Shown piece by piece: positions 11,390-22,115 of a DNA stretch of 64,000 bases. The notes beneath the pieces were generated by a model. It searched no databases. It was given only the letters and a program-made list of their open reading frames with translations, and had not been told where the DNA came from. Origin of the DNA: Paguma larvata (taxonomy: Eukaryota > Chordata > Mammalia > Carnivora > Viverridae). Where the stretch lies: contig CM057825.1 in assembly GCA_030068075.1 (NCBI GenBank), positions 76,399,123 to 76,463,122 on the forward strand, given 5' to 3'. Position numbers and translations under genes: made by a program. Within the stretch, counting starts at the first letter, position 1. Every line of letters begins with the position of its first letter.

Positions 11390-11575
11390 CTAGTGTTCAA
11401 GGGTGTGGGTTCTCTGGAGAAAGTCGCTGAGGTCAGAATCCTGGCTCTGCAACTTACTAACTATATAACCTTGAGCAAGAGAGTTAACCTCTGTGCCTCA
11501 GTTTCCTCACTTCTAAAATGGTGCTAAATAATAGCACCTTTATCAATCAGGTACAGATTAAATAAAGGAGTATGC
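11390..11575 (+). mobile_element. MIR SINE (ancient)
   Basis: A long MIR copy: 'CAGAATCCTGGCTCTGCAAC' followed by 'TTACTAACTATATAACCTTG', 'GAGTTAACCTCTGTGCCTCAG', 'TTTCCTCACTTCTAAAATGG' and a degenerate 3' part. This is the textbook MIR order and one of the better preserved copies in the window. Confidence 0.9.
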
Positions 11576-11704
11576 CTAAAAGTTCTAGTCACAAAAGCAC
11601 TCAATTAACAGAAGCCCATGAACTGGAGAACTGAGAGATTTTTAACATAAAAACATGTATTTTGGAACAATATAAAAATTTCTTAAAAAAAAAAAAAAAA
11701 GAAA

Positions 11705-11830
11705 GGACACCAGGGTGACTCAAGTCATTTAAATACCCAACTTTTGATTTCAGCTCAGGTCATGATCTCATGGTTCATGGGATCAAGCCTGCATCGGGCT
11801 CTACGCTGCCAGTGAAGAGCCTGCTTGGGA

Positions 11831-11871
<41 letters not shown>

Positions 11872-11937
11872 CTTCCCTTGCTCACGTTGTCTCCGTTTCC
11901 CTCTCAAAATTAAAAAAAAAATTAAAAATGCAATATT
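11705..11937 (+). mobile_element. CAN-SINE with expanded CT tract
   Basis: A diverged SINE head (GGACACCAGGGTGACTCAAG) is followed by TCAGGTCATGATCTCATGG, a GAGCCTGCTTGGGATTC segment, a pure TC dinucleotide run (about 11832-11868), and an A-rich tail. The 5' side is preceded by a 16-A run ending in GAAA, and the tail ends in TTAAAAAAGAAA, so the TSD is A-rich and its limits are ambiguous. The head substitutions suggest an older or conversion-damaged copy. Confidence 0.85.
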
Positions 11938-14737
11938 AAAAAAGAAAAAACCATGGCAAAAAGTCAAAATTAGCACCTCGTATTAGCAGAATACAGAGGA
12001 AGACAAAAGCACTTTAGCAGTTATCTGTTTCCATGATTTTCGAACTTTTCTTTTTTTAGTCCTGAAATGTTTTGTTCAACAGAATCTAACCCCAAGTTAA
12101 AAGGCAAAACAAAAGTGGAGCTATCCAACAGAGGCTGGGGGCAAAGGGGATACTACCTGGAGGCCCAGTGACCCAGCCACATCTGAGAAACACCTTTGAA
12201 AACCATCGCCCCAGGCAATGAACACACAGAGCAGGGACTCCATCTCATGATCATGTTCTGGTTTTGTTTTTGACTTTTGAGAGGACAATAGCCCATGACT
12301 TGGATGGATGGAGTGCAGAGCCAACAGGCTGGCTAGGAGATTTGGTGAGAGCTCAGGCAGGAGACAATGAAGTCGCGGATGGGAAGGAGACAGGAATTAG
12401 GCAACAGAGGAGATAGGAGACTGACTGAGTTAGAAGGTGGGAGGGGGAGGTGAGAAAGAGGAGGGGGGAGAGGAGAGCTAAAGAGGACTCTGTTTCCTGA
12501 CCTCTAAACGTAGGAATTCTTACATGTGTGTGGTACAGTGCGTTATAAATAATGAAGACTAACCATTTTTTAACAGAAAACCTGTAGAAAAATTCTGACT
12601 AATCAATCTAGTTAAAGGCAGAAAAGATACTTTGTTTTTTCCTTAAATGTAATGCGGAAATGTATTCACCGAGTTTCCAGCTGTAATTACAACACATGAA
12701 AAGCGGTAGTACCTTCAGGTGCCGTTACATCAATTCTCACTGTAGACGCGATTACGGAAGTAAAAATTAAAGCAGATCATGTCCCCACTTCATTACATTA
12801 CTCGAAAGTAAGCTTACATTTCGTTAATTCCTTCCTTTTAGCTCTTCTTGTGTCTCATTAACATAAAGCAGAGAAAAATATCTGATGTAACTACAAGTTC
12901 TGATTGATACAGGTTTTGTGTGTTTGGTTTTGAAATGTGTATCATTATGTATAGTGTATTCATGTAATTGTTTTCACAGTGCAATATTAAAATTGGTTTT
13001 AATTCCCTGGGCATGCAGTGACTGAAACTCCTCTTGGGCTCTTTTCATGAATTAAATTATTTCTCTGTGGGTTCCTGAGAACGACTTATTGCTACAGAGG
13101 CTCTAAATCTGGAGGAAATGGGGAAATAAGAGGCACTCGGTACATCTGGAATGGGATGGGACTCATCCTTGAAATCTGTTTGAATAAGTTAAAGTTTATA
13201 TCTGGGGTGCAATATATGAAGATGGTGGTAATTTATTAGACTACTCTGGGAAAATGTAGACATTTTATGTAGTCGAACATGTGACCACACTAACGTTTTA
13301 GCAAATAGAGTAGCTTCTTCTAAAAGCAAATTTCATTTTAAAGCCTCTGGGTTTTTAATGACGGCCTTTAGTTTTAAAAAGCCACAACGCTTACATATAT
13401 CCATTTGCACTACATTACTAAGCAATGAAAACAAGACCCAAGTAAGACCATTTAGTCTGTACAACCCCAAAGTCCATCTCTCTCAAATGGAATGGATCTA
13501 AAATGAATGGTTTTCCCTCCTCTCTAGAAGCTAACAGCAGGTAATTTTAAATGTCTGAAAGAGACATTTACGGTGAAAAAAGTTGATTGGTCTTTCCTTA
13601 CAAGGGTGAAAGCCCCAAAGTCCCTGCCATAAAATGACAGGTTATTTGGAAGGGGAGAAATCAAGAAAAAAACTGAGAAATATTACACTATTAGTTTTAC
13701 AGAAATCCATCAGATGGTAGGAAAATCCTAGAAAAGGATCTTTTATCCCAAGACCTATGAGTGGAGTTAAACACAGTCTAGACTGTTGCCTGCTTATAAA
13801 CGCAAATTAACCATGAAGGTCACATTTCTAAGGGGCCTCATGCAATAAAAATCTAAGAGGAAAATTCAAGAGAGGGAAACCAGAGAGTGGAAACAAACAG
13901 GAAGACTGAAGAAAGACAGAAAGATGGAAAGAAATAAGTGTTCTTGAAATGGGCATCTCCTACCTAGTCCTTTCTCTTGGCAAAATGAGAAACATTCAAC
14001 AGCCTCCCCTCCCCCGACCCATGCTGGTGCTTGATGAGTTCAGTGCTGACCTTGACTACTAAGCACCACCTTACCCAATTAGAGGTTTCAACATACCTTT
14101 GTCAGGCACAAGTCTTTCAGTTTTGTTTTGTTTTCACAAAGCCAAAGTGCAAGGCTTAAAAGCACCAAACAATTCTGTATTTTAAGGACCCTTCAAAGGG
14201 ACAAGAGCATGAGAGATATAGAAAATTCAGGCACATGTATTTAATCAGTTACAGGGAGCAAACACAGACTTATCCAAGCAGCATTCCCCAAGGATTTTCT
14301 TTTCTGAAAATTTTTTTTCTTAGCCCCAAAGTGGTCACTGACTCACTTTTAAATTCATTACTAAAAAAGGAGCAAGGCTTCACGAGTATCACAGAACCTA
14401 ACGCACAGGTGATTCAACAAATGCTTTGATGAATGCATCCAGGCTCAGAGAGCCATTGTCAAGAAGTTATAAAAGGTGTCCTTTTATATGATACTAAAAT
14501 TACAAAAAAAGAAAAGGGGGGGAACCTCAGGAATTATACTCCATGTTTGGCCCGTTCTTCCAAGGTCAGTCAAGGAAAGAGTTTTATGAGCAAACCCCTC
14601 AGTGCTATTGGTTTGACTGAGGGGCAGCCTAGGCTTGTCCTGACAATTAACAGTTCATTTCCCCCAGAGGATTCTTTTGTCATTCTTGTACAAATATTAC
14701 TAAAACTCCATTAAAGAATCAAAGGTACCGTGTCCTT
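11938..14737. other. repeat-poor AT-rich 2.8 kb block
   Basis: I recognise no transposable element across 2.8 kb, the longest clearly repeat-poor run in the SINE-rich left half. Features seen: a purine-rich patch at 12435-12480, a CpG-retaining AT-rich patch at 12651-12830 with ATTA motifs, and several TAATTA-like sites. No coding frame is convincing. Candidate for conserved non-coding or regulatory DNA; this is inference only. Confidence 0.5.
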
Positions 14738-14792
14738 ACACACACACACACACACACTCCCTCCCTCCCTCCCTCCCTTTTTCTCTCTCTCA
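14738..14792. repeat. compound CA / CTCC / CT microsatellite
   Basis: A run of about ten CA units is followed directly by CTCC tetranucleotides (about 14757-14780), a T run and CT units. Confidence 0.95.
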
Positions 14793-15260
14793 CATGTAAA
14801 GCCCAAGCAGGTAGAAACACTTGCCGGCTAATATTCTGCACAAAGTCTTAGAAGCAGCTCTATTAAAGGAGCTTAAAACCAATCCTATTATCCAAAAATT
14901 TAAAAATAAAAGCAACAAATACTCAACACCAAGGGCTGCTGAAATAAGAACAGAACAGCCGTTTCATCATTCCTTTTTCTCAAGAGCCAAATGCTAGGTG
15001 CGAAAAATCTATGCTGCCAAATACTTATTTTAAGCAACTGCCTCACGGGTGCAGCCAGGTATGTTTCAGTGACTTCAGTGGGTGTAGGAAAAACATGTCT
15101 GGAAACACATCTACAACCATTAGTACAACCAGCAGGCTTGGGGCAATGTATCCATCCACTGATGAAGACACTACTTTGGTAAAACTTATTCTCTGTAAAA
15201 TTACAGGTAAGTAATAAAACTAAATGGAGACTGGGGGCTTGTTAACCTTGCACAAATATC
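14793..15260. other. unique non-coding stretch
   Basis: No gene or repeat recognised. Two overlapping plus-strand frames of 63 and 67 codons have no support. Confidence 0.6.
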
Positions 15261-15479
15261 TTTTTTTTTTTTAATGTTTATTTATTTTGGGGACAGAGCA
15301 GGTACGCGCAAGAGTGAGCGGGGAAGGGGCAGATAGAGAAGGAAACACAGAACCCAAAGCAGGCTCCAAACTCTGAGCTGACAGCACAGAGCCTGACGTG
15401 GGGCTCTAATTCATGAACTACAAGATCATGACCTTAGCCTAAGTAGGACACTTAACTGACTGAGCCACCCAGGGGCCCC
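15261..15479 (-). mobile_element. CAN-SINE
   Basis: The T-rich tail (15261-15272) is followed by AATGTTTATTTATTTT, the GGGGAAGGGGCAGA segment and GATCATGACC, and it ends at the head complement CTGAGCCACCCAGGGGCCCC. It is near full length. I could not define a convincing TSD, so the flanks may have decayed. Confidence 0.92.
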
Positions 15480-15658
15480 TATTCGGAACAGCCTTTAGAA
15501 GATGATGGAAAGTCTAAAAAAATCTTACCTTCCCATCAGGGTAAACATCGTCACTATACTGGAAAACTCCCAACCCAGCCATCCACCAGGGCTTGGCTGC
15601 CTACAAAATCTTATGATGTGATTCCTCATGAGCTTTTCCTTCTCCAGACCCTCCCCTC

Positions 15659-15779
15659 TTTTTTTTAATTTTTATTTTTAGGAATGGGGGGACAGAGAAA
15701 GAGAGGGAGGCAGGGGATCTGAAGTGGGCTCTGTGCTGTCATCCAAAGTCGGATGCTTAACTGTGCCACCCAGGTGTCA
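15659..15779 (-). mobile_element. CAN-SINE with internal deletion
   Basis: A T-rich tail, a purine-rich segment and a CTGTGCTGTCATCC piece are joined directly to the head AAAGTCGGATGCTTAACTG...GCCACCCAGG. The central block that usually holds the B-box is missing, giving about 120 bp instead of about 200. AGACCC-like sequence lies on both sides as a possible degraded TSD. Confidence 0.85.
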
Positions 15780-16899
15780 CAGACCCCCTTCTTTTTTAAA
15801 CTTCGCCTTCTCCAAATCAAGGAAAACTAACACAAAGTGAGCATGAGTTGTGTTGGGCATGCGTGTTTGTAAGAGGAGAGATCTGTGGCAGTATGCAGGA
15901 AAATTAGCAAGGGGGTGTGTGCTCTTACTCAAATACCACAACACATAGGAAGTACCGCACTGATCTGCAGATGGTTCCTTAAGGACGGCCGGTAATCCAT
16001 GCCATGTAAACAAATCCTATTCTCTTCCATTTACTTCGGATCATCCTTTGAATCAAAATCTTTGTTCAACTCAATTCCCCAGAGCAAAACCACCAAACTA
16101 CTGGTCATTTTCAACTCTTCGCCTGGTACTTCACAGAGACATGCTCTATTTGGATTCTCTACAAGGATCCATTTCTAACTAACATAAAATTCCAAACAGT
16201 CACAAAAGCAGAGAGAATAGTATACCACACCTCCGGTACCTTCCACAGTCCTCGACATTCTGCACGCCCACCCAGGACTTTAAAGAGAACCTCGGGAAGC
16301 ATTTCAACTGTAAATACTTCGACATGCATTCTGACGATGACCTTTTACATGCAATCACCCACAAGATAATGCTTTATTACTCGAGAAGCCTTTTTTTATT
16401 AGATAGCTTGAGTGTTAAAAAATGAGGATCATTTGCTTGAAAATAAAAGGCTCCTGGTTAAAATAGGATTTTAGTGACAGTCCATCTGAGCCCTGTCCAG
16501 CCCGTCAGAATGAATGCAGAAATCATTCAATACAATGCCAAGTATGAACTTGGCAAAGATAAAATTACTCACACTCTCCATACACCACACACATGGTGTT
16601 ATTTCTTATAAGGTTAAAAAACAAATTAATAAAGTTGGAATGAAAACCAAAGTCTTCTGGAGGCTGGAATTTCCCCCAGAAGGCCACTGTTTCAGCCACT
16701 GTAGCTGCTCAGAACGTATCATGAGTCAGCATTAAAGATCAGCTGTAATGACTTGGAAAAAGGATCCGGTGTGGGTTTGGAGGGAGGTGAGGGGTACTAG
16801 GCCACTTGACGACTAGCCAACCAGGGGCCCGTGATGATGGGCTGATGGTATTTCTATCAGTGTAACCAGCACAAAAATTAAATCCTATCGAAAGGCCTA
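15780..16899. other. unique 1.1 kb, no gene recognised
   Basis: No recognised repeat. Frames are below 80 codons on both strands without domains. Confidence 0.6.
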
Positions 16900-17057
16900 C
16901 AGTGGCAGTTCTCAGAGTGTGCCTGGTTAGAAACTGCAGACTTTCACGCCCTAACCCTGACCTCTGAATCAGAAACTGTGAGAATAGGACCCAACAATCT
17001 ATGCTTCAACACGTTCTCCGGAAGATTCTGCTGTACACCAAAATTTCACAACCACTG
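16900..17057 (+). mobile_element. MER5A hAT-Charlie fossil with both terminal repeats
   Basis: It starts CAGTGGCAGTTCTCAGAGTG and ends CACAACCACTG, the expected MER5A inverted terminal repeats (CAGTGGTTCTC / GAGAACCACTG). The interior holds CTGACCTCTGAATCAGAAACTG and AATCTATGCTTCAACACG. At 158 bp it is slightly shorter than the family length of about 190. It is non-autonomous and inactive. Confidence 0.88.
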
Positions 17058-17068
17058 GTCTAACACAG

Positions 17069-17135
17069 GTAGCCACTAACCACATGGGACTATTTAAAGT
17101 CATTGAAATTAAATAAAATTAACCATTCGATTCAT
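17069..17135. mobile_element. hAT-type fragment (MER3-like)
   Basis: The text GGTAGCCACTAACCACATGGG followed by an AT-rich stretch resembles one end of the same hAT-type family found at 3.3-4.3 kb. It lies only about 12 bp after the MER5A end, so two DNA-transposon relics abut here. Confidence 0.5.
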
Positions 17136-17828
17136 TGTTAGTAGCAGTAGTTACCATACGGGTCAGTGCAGATTACAGAATGTTTCCGCCATCACAGAGG
17201 GTTCCTCCAAGCAGTGGTCTAGAGCATTTAAACTGAACTTTAATTTACAATCCATGGAATATAAGGCTTTTCTAGTACTGAGGGACCTAAAAGTGGGATT
17301 CTGCCTCTGGCTGGATGCTGACTCTGGCCTCCAGGTGTCTGGTATATGATTTGGTTCCATAGTGGGGTATCAGAGAATTGGCAAAAAGGGTAAAGGGCAG
17401 GGTGACTGCCGTCCAGTGTGGCCACACAGGCCAGGTCCAGGTCCGTGGAAAACAGATGGGGCTACAGGCAGCTGCTAAAGCTACTGTTCTCACCAGGGAC
17501 TTTGTGCAACACAAAGTAAAGTAAAGCTCCCGGCTTCTTTAAAGAGGTATGACTCTGAGGCAGTAGGAACAAAGTATCAGTATAAATCGGCTCTTCAACA
17601 GTTGGGAAGACAGATGCCATGAGACTCCAGAGCGACTTCTCCATCCTCCCAGGAGCAGAGGCGAGATACCTGCCTCCAGTGGTGTTGGCCGAGGAGGAGA
17701 ACAGGACAGGACTGTTTGTGAACCATCACGATGCCAGCAGGGACAAGCAAGAGAAGTTAAGAGGATGGAGATCCTGCCTACTAGCTAGACAGGCACAATG
17801 AGTTGGCAACATCTGAACAGTAACACTA
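17136..17828. other. unique non-coding stretch
   Basis: No repeat identified. Several overlapping frames of 60-75 codons lie on the minus strand; none has motif support. Confidence 0.6.
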
Positions 17829-18060
17829 GTATGACCTCACGTGTGGGGCGCCTGGGTAGCTCCGTCGGTTAAGCATCTGACTCTTGTTTATGGCTCAGGT
17901 CATGATCTCGCAGTTTGTGGGATCGAGCCCCGCTGTCAGCGCAGAGTCTGCTTGGGATTCTCTCTCCCTCTCTCTCTCTCTGCCCCTACCGCACTCATGC
18001 TCCTCTCTCTAAAAATAAATAAATAAATACATGTTTAAAAAAATGTATGACCTCATGTGT
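17829..18060 (+). mobile_element. CAN-SINE, full length with 16-bp TSD
   Basis: The element at 17845-18044 has the GGGGCGCCTGGGTAGCTC head, TCAGGTCATGATCTCG, CT tract and AAATAAATAAATAAATAC tail. The duplication GTATGACCTCACGTGT (17829-17844) recurs at 18045-18060 with a single C-to-T change at a CpG, which fits methylated-CpG decay after insertion. Confidence 0.96.
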
Positions 18061-18797
18061 ACCCTCCGTGTACTCTCCCACAAGGCAGTGAAGCAGAGGA
18101 CACCGGGTTACTCATATGCTTGCTGAACATTCAACGGACTCCATCATATTTTAACACCATCATTGCGCTGACCTCAAGGAGATGACTGCAAACACTGTGC
18201 TAATAGTGCACAGGGTCACATATCTGCACTGAACCAGAAGTTCAACTAGGCAGACTAGGAAAGGATCTTACGATTCCTGCTCTCTCCTTCAGTGCCCCAA
18301 GCTCACCACCTCCCATCAGGATGAATGGGGAGCTGAGAACTTGCTCAAGAGAGTCTTTTCTGTAACAGGTTATCCCTCTGAGGAATATTTTTAGTGGTTC
18401 TTAAGGAAAGCAGTCACAGATACAAATCTTTAGTGTTATATGGCATGTTAGTGAGGAAAACCTAGATGAGGGCACCTTCAAATCACAGCATCACGTGGTC
18501 CACATAAAGTTAGCTACCGTAAGATACATGGGATAGGCAGGTAGACCAGCCACGTGAGGCTGGCAGCGGGGGGGTGGGGGGGTCCTGTGCTGTGGTCTTC
18601 TTCCCATCCTATATTCTCATAGACATTTGTCTCTCACCATTTTCCCACCCTTCTAATCTTCAACTTTTGTTTGAGTCTTTCTATTAAACATGCTCAAGTC
18701 TCTTCCTTCACAAGAAAACAAATCTCCCAAACTTCATGCCACCTGCCTCCCTCTGCTCTACCAACTGTCCTCTCTTCTTCCATCACCTCCAATTTTC
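18061..18797. other. unique stretch with a G-run
   Basis: No gene or repeat recognised. It holds a G7-T-G7 run at 18568-18582. Confidence 0.6.
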
Positions 18798-19034
18798 TAG
18801 AATATGGATTTTTTTTAATTTTTTTAACGTTTTTATTTTTGAGAGCCATAGTGACAGAGCCTGAGCAGGGGAAGGGCAGAGAGAGAGGGAGACACAGAAT
18901 CCAAAGCAGGCTCCAAGCTCTGAGCCATCAGCCCGACACAGGGCTCGAACCCACAGACCGTGAGATCATGACCTGAGCTGAAGTCGGCCGCTGAACCAAC
19001 TGAGCCACCCAGGCGCCCCCTAGAATATGGATTT
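18798..19034 (-). mobile_element. CAN-SINE, full length with 14-bp TSD
   Basis: The minus-strand element at 18812-19020 ends with the head complement ACTGAGCCACCCAGGCGCCC. The duplication TAGAATATGGATTT is perfect at 18798-18811 and 19021-19034, so the copy is intact and young-looking. Confidence 0.96.
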
Positions 19035-19369
19035 AAACAGTCTGTCCTGCTCCTGCCTAAACCCACTGCTGTCTAGCTTCAAGCTCTTCTAAGTCACTCA
19101 GAGTTCTACGTCACGGTTGAAGTGTCAGTGTCTAGTACGGAGTCTGGCCCCTAACAGGCTTAAGTCACCATGGAATACGTGCGTGGTGAACTTCCATGTA
19201 GTTCAATGAAACGGAACCTGCTCGGGGCTCAGCTTCCTTGCTGAATCGGCAGCGTGTGGCACTGTTTCTTCTACTCTACTCCCTCTTAAAGCACATACTT
19301 CCCTTGGGCTCCAGGCCAGAGAGCAGTGCACACCCCTGGCACTTGGTCACCTGCCACCATCTTCCTCCT
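19035..19369. other. unique non-coding stretch
   Basis: Nothing recognised. Short pyrimidine-rich text may be an eroded extension of the LINE relic to the right. Confidence 0.5.
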
Positions 19370-19800
19370 CTACTTCTGTTAATTACTTGCCACCCTTAGG
19401 GCTCTGTCCCAGGCTCTCTTTACTCCTTCCCTAGCCAATCTCATCTCTTCTCAGGAGTCAACTTGAAGATTCACAAAGCAGTATCAGCAGCTTCGCTTAC
19501 CTCTGAGCTTAACACCTGTGTCCCAAAAACTGAATTCCATGCGTCACAGGCCACCATCTCCTCATCGTCCTTCCCGTTGACCCCCATGAAAAATCTGATC
19601 ACTGTGGGCACTCTGTTTCAGTGAATGACACCACCATCCATCTGGTTGTCACGTGAGCAACCTGGGCTTCACCCTTTCCTTCATTTGTCGTATCCAACCA
19701 ATCCCTGTCTCTTAAGTATCTCTTGACAAACACGTTTCTCTTCATCGTCTTATCGTTATTTCTCACCTGAAACAGGTGATCACCGAATTGCTACCTGTTT
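19370..19800 (+). mobile_element. L2/CR1-type LINE ORF2 relic
   Basis: The segment 'CAGTGAATGACACCACCATCC' followed by 'ATCTGGTTGTCACGTGAGC', 'AACCTGGGCTTCACCCTTTC' and 'CCAACCAATCCCTGTCTC' resembles the reverse-transcriptase C-terminal region of an ancient L2-clade LINE in sense orientation. Frameshifts and stops abound. The clade assignment is from memory and moderate in certainty. Confidence 0.5.
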
Positions 19801-19865
19801 CCTGGCCTGCCCAACCACCCCCCAATCCCCATTCACTCCCACTGCGATCTGAGTGCTCTCTCTAG

Positions 19866-20283
19866 TGAGAGATTCTGGAAGTATGGTCCTCAGCTGAGTG
19901 GCAGCAGCATCTGGGAACTTGTTAGAAAGGCCAATTCTCGGGGCACCTGGGTGGCTCAGTCGTTTAACTGTCCAACTTTGGCTCAAGTCATGATCTCACA
20001 TTTCCTAAGTTCAGGCCCCGCATCAGGTTCTGTGCTTGCTGACAGCTGGGAGCCTGGAGCCTGCTTCAGATTCTGTGTCTCCCTCTCTCTCTGCCCCTTC
20101 CCCACTTGCACTGTCTCTCTCTCTCTCAAAAACCTCAACATTAAAAAAATTAAAAAGAAATGCCAATTCTCAGGCTCCACCCAGACCTGCTTAATGTGAA
20201 ATGGTGGGGGTGGATCCCAGCAAGCTCAGCTTTAAGAAGCCCTCAAAGTCAATGTTACGCACAAAAAAGTTTGAGAGGCAAGG
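19866..20283 (+). mobile_element. MER5A-type hAT fossil split by a SINE
   Basis: The left part, 19866-19939, reads 'GTATGGTCCTCAGCTGAG' and 'CAGCATCTGGGAACTTGTTAG'. The right part, 20162-20283, reads 'CCAATTCTCAGGCTCCACCC', 'AGACCTGCTTAATGTGAAA' and a GTTTGAGAGGCAAGG end. Joined across the SINE at 19940-20157 they give the MER5A order. The repeated CCAATTCTC is the SINE's target duplication within the fossil. Confidence 0.8.
19940..20157 (+). mobile_element. CAN-SINE nested in MER5A
   Basis: GGGGCACCTGGGTGGCTCAG head, TCAAGTCATGATCTCAC, GAGCCTGGAGCCTGCTTCAG, CT tract and A-rich tail. The target duplication GCCAATTCTC (with a variable A-rich start) lies at about 19930-19939 and 20162-20171. 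Inserted after the MER5A had already settled. Confidence 0.94.
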
Positions 20284-20304
20284 CTTTAAAATATAACCTG
20301 CAGT

Positions 20305-20504
20305 GGGGCCCCTGGGTGGTTCAGTCTGTTAAGTATCCGACTTCAGCTCACGTCATGATCTACAGTTCATGAGTTCGAGCCCCACGTTTGGCTCTGGCTC
20401 TGCTGGCAGTGTGGAGCCTGCTTTGGATTCTCTATCTCCCTATCTGCCCCTCCCCTGCTTGCACTTTGTCTCTCACACAACGAACATTTAAAAAATAAAA
20501 AATA
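20305..20504 (+). mobile_element. CAN-SINE
   Basis: Head GGGGCCCCTGGGTGGTTCAG, then CATGAGTTCGAGCCCCACG (B-box-like), a short CT part and an A-rich tail with AATAAAA. A diverged duplication around CTGCAGTGG is visible before 20305 and at 20515-20523. It lies only 21 bp after the MER5A relic. Confidence 0.93.
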
Positions 20505-20976
20505 AAATGTAATTCTGCAGTGGCTCGTCTTTGTTCCTATAATAAAGGTCAAATTCTTCTCTCTAACTTATCGTAGAAACAGAGACCCTAAAATGAGAAT
20601 TACAGAGTGAGTAGGATGAACAGACAAATGAATAGATAACGAGTCAGCCTTTTGGTGGGGGGTGTGAGAAATGCATTATTGGCAAATGGAATAACATGTG
20701 AAAAGGACTAAAAAGAGAAATACAGCACATTGAGGAAACTGATAATATTCAGAATATTCAAGAGGTGGGGCTGAAAAGGTAAGGTGTCCAAAAACATGGT
20801 GGCAAATGATGCTTTTTCCCCCACTTCCTTTCTCAGGTGTCAAAAGTAGAGTTGTTCCTTATCCAGTCACCCTGTCTCACTTTCGCCAACCAAAAAATCT
20901 TCCACGACACAGATTTCACATATAGAACTTCCTGGCCACCATTTCCTGTTTTCATTAAAAAAAAAAAAAAAAAGCT
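20505..20976. other. unique stretch ending in an A-run target site
   Basis: No gene recognised. It ends in a 17-A run plus GCT (20957-20976), which is repeated at the 3' end of the L1 that follows and is thus its target duplication. Confidence 0.6.
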
Positions 20977-21001
20977 GACTGGATAAAGAAGATGTTATAT
21001 G

Positions 21002-21043
<42 letters not shown>

Positions 21044-21463
21044 GGAGTATTACTCAGCAATCAAAAAGAATGAAATCTTGCCATTTCCAACATGGATGGA
21101 ACTAGAGTGTGTTACAGTAAGCAAAATTAAAGACAAATTATCATATGACTTCACTCATGTGAAATTCAAGATACATAAAGGAAGGGAAGGGAAGCAAAAA
21201 TAATATAAAAACAGGGAGGGGGACAAAACAAATATTCTTAAATACAGAGAAAAAAACAGGGTTACTGGAGGGGTTGTGGGTGGGGCAGGTGGACTACATG
21301 GGGAAGGGGCATTAAAGAAGCCAGTTATTGGAATGAGCACTGAGTGCTGTATGTAGGGGATGAATCACCGGATTCTATTCCTGAAATCATTATTGCACTA
21401 TATGTTAACTAACTTGGATGTAAATTTAAAATTATATATGACATCTATTAAAAAAAAAAAAAA
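20977..21463 (+). mobile_element. 5'-truncated carnivore L1 (3' end)
   Basis: About 490 bp of young-looking L1. It begins GACTGGATAAAGAAGATG, holds a CA dinucleotide run, GGAGTATTACTCAGCAATCA and GAATGAAATCTTGCCATTTCC (end of ORF2), then 3'UTR text (GAGCACTGAGTGCTGTATG, TATGTTAACTAACTTGGATG) and a 14-A tail. The A-run plus GCT on both sides is the TSD. It is truncated by more than 5 kb and cannot move by itself. Confidence 0.92.
21005..21041. repeat. CA microsatellite inside L1
   Basis: A run of about 18 CA units at the (TATA/CA) site typical of carnivore L1 3' ends. Likely polymorphic. Confidence 0.97.
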
Positions 21464-21946
21464 GCTAAATAGTAAAAACTTACACTCTCAATATCTGCTC
21501 CTACAAATTATACACACATTTCAAATTGGCCTTTAAGGTCCTCACCAAGTACTCTTTTCCCATCACAGTTCTAACATCTACTTTTAACCCTACTGCCCGA
21601 AGTCCCTCACCTTTTACTAAAATTGGTGCAAGTATATCACTACAGTGAGGCACACGTATCAATCACTCTATACATCCTTAGTATATAAATGCACTATAGA
21701 TAGTTGTTCATGTAGTATCAATCAGTTGCTACATTATACAACACAATACTTAAAAAGACACATATATCTGTTCAATGGTAGAACTACCTCAAGGACAAAA
21801 CTGTTTCTCTTCTCAATTCCTCATTTTCAATATAAGTAGTATAAGACATTTTTAAATGGAGCAAGCAAGACCGTCTAGAAGTGTCCCTTTCTAAAACAGG
21901 GCTGGGAGGCCGTAAGAGGAAAGAATTTATGCATGTGCTCTCTGGA
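21464..21946. other. unique non-coding stretch
   Basis: No repeat recognised apart from the L1 target duplication at its left edge. Confidence 0.6.
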
Positions 21947-22092
21947 GAAATCATGAGTTGTTGTTTTTTTTTTCCAAAGTAGGCTTCATGCCCAGCGCAG
22001 ACCCCAACATGAGGTTTAAACTCATGACCCTGAGATAAAGAGTCAAATGCCTTACCGCCTGAGCCACCCAGCAGCCCTGAAACCATGAACTT
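21947..22092 (-). mobile_element. short CAN-SINE (older form)
   Basis: The element at 21961-22078 has a T-run tail, then AAAGTAGGCTTCATGCCCAG, AACTCATGACCCTGAGAT and the head complement CTGAGCCACCCAGCAGCCC. It lacks the CT tract, like the compact CAN-SINE at 3841. A diverged TSD, GAAAYCATGARYTT, flanks it (21947-21959 and 22079-22092). Confidence 0.88.
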
Positions 22093-22115
22093 AAAAAAAA
22101 AAAAAAAAAAAAAAA
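22093..22115. repeat. orphan poly-A run
   Basis: 23 A residues lie just outside the 5' side of the minus-strand SINE and its target duplication, so they are not that SINE's tail. Confidence 0.85.
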
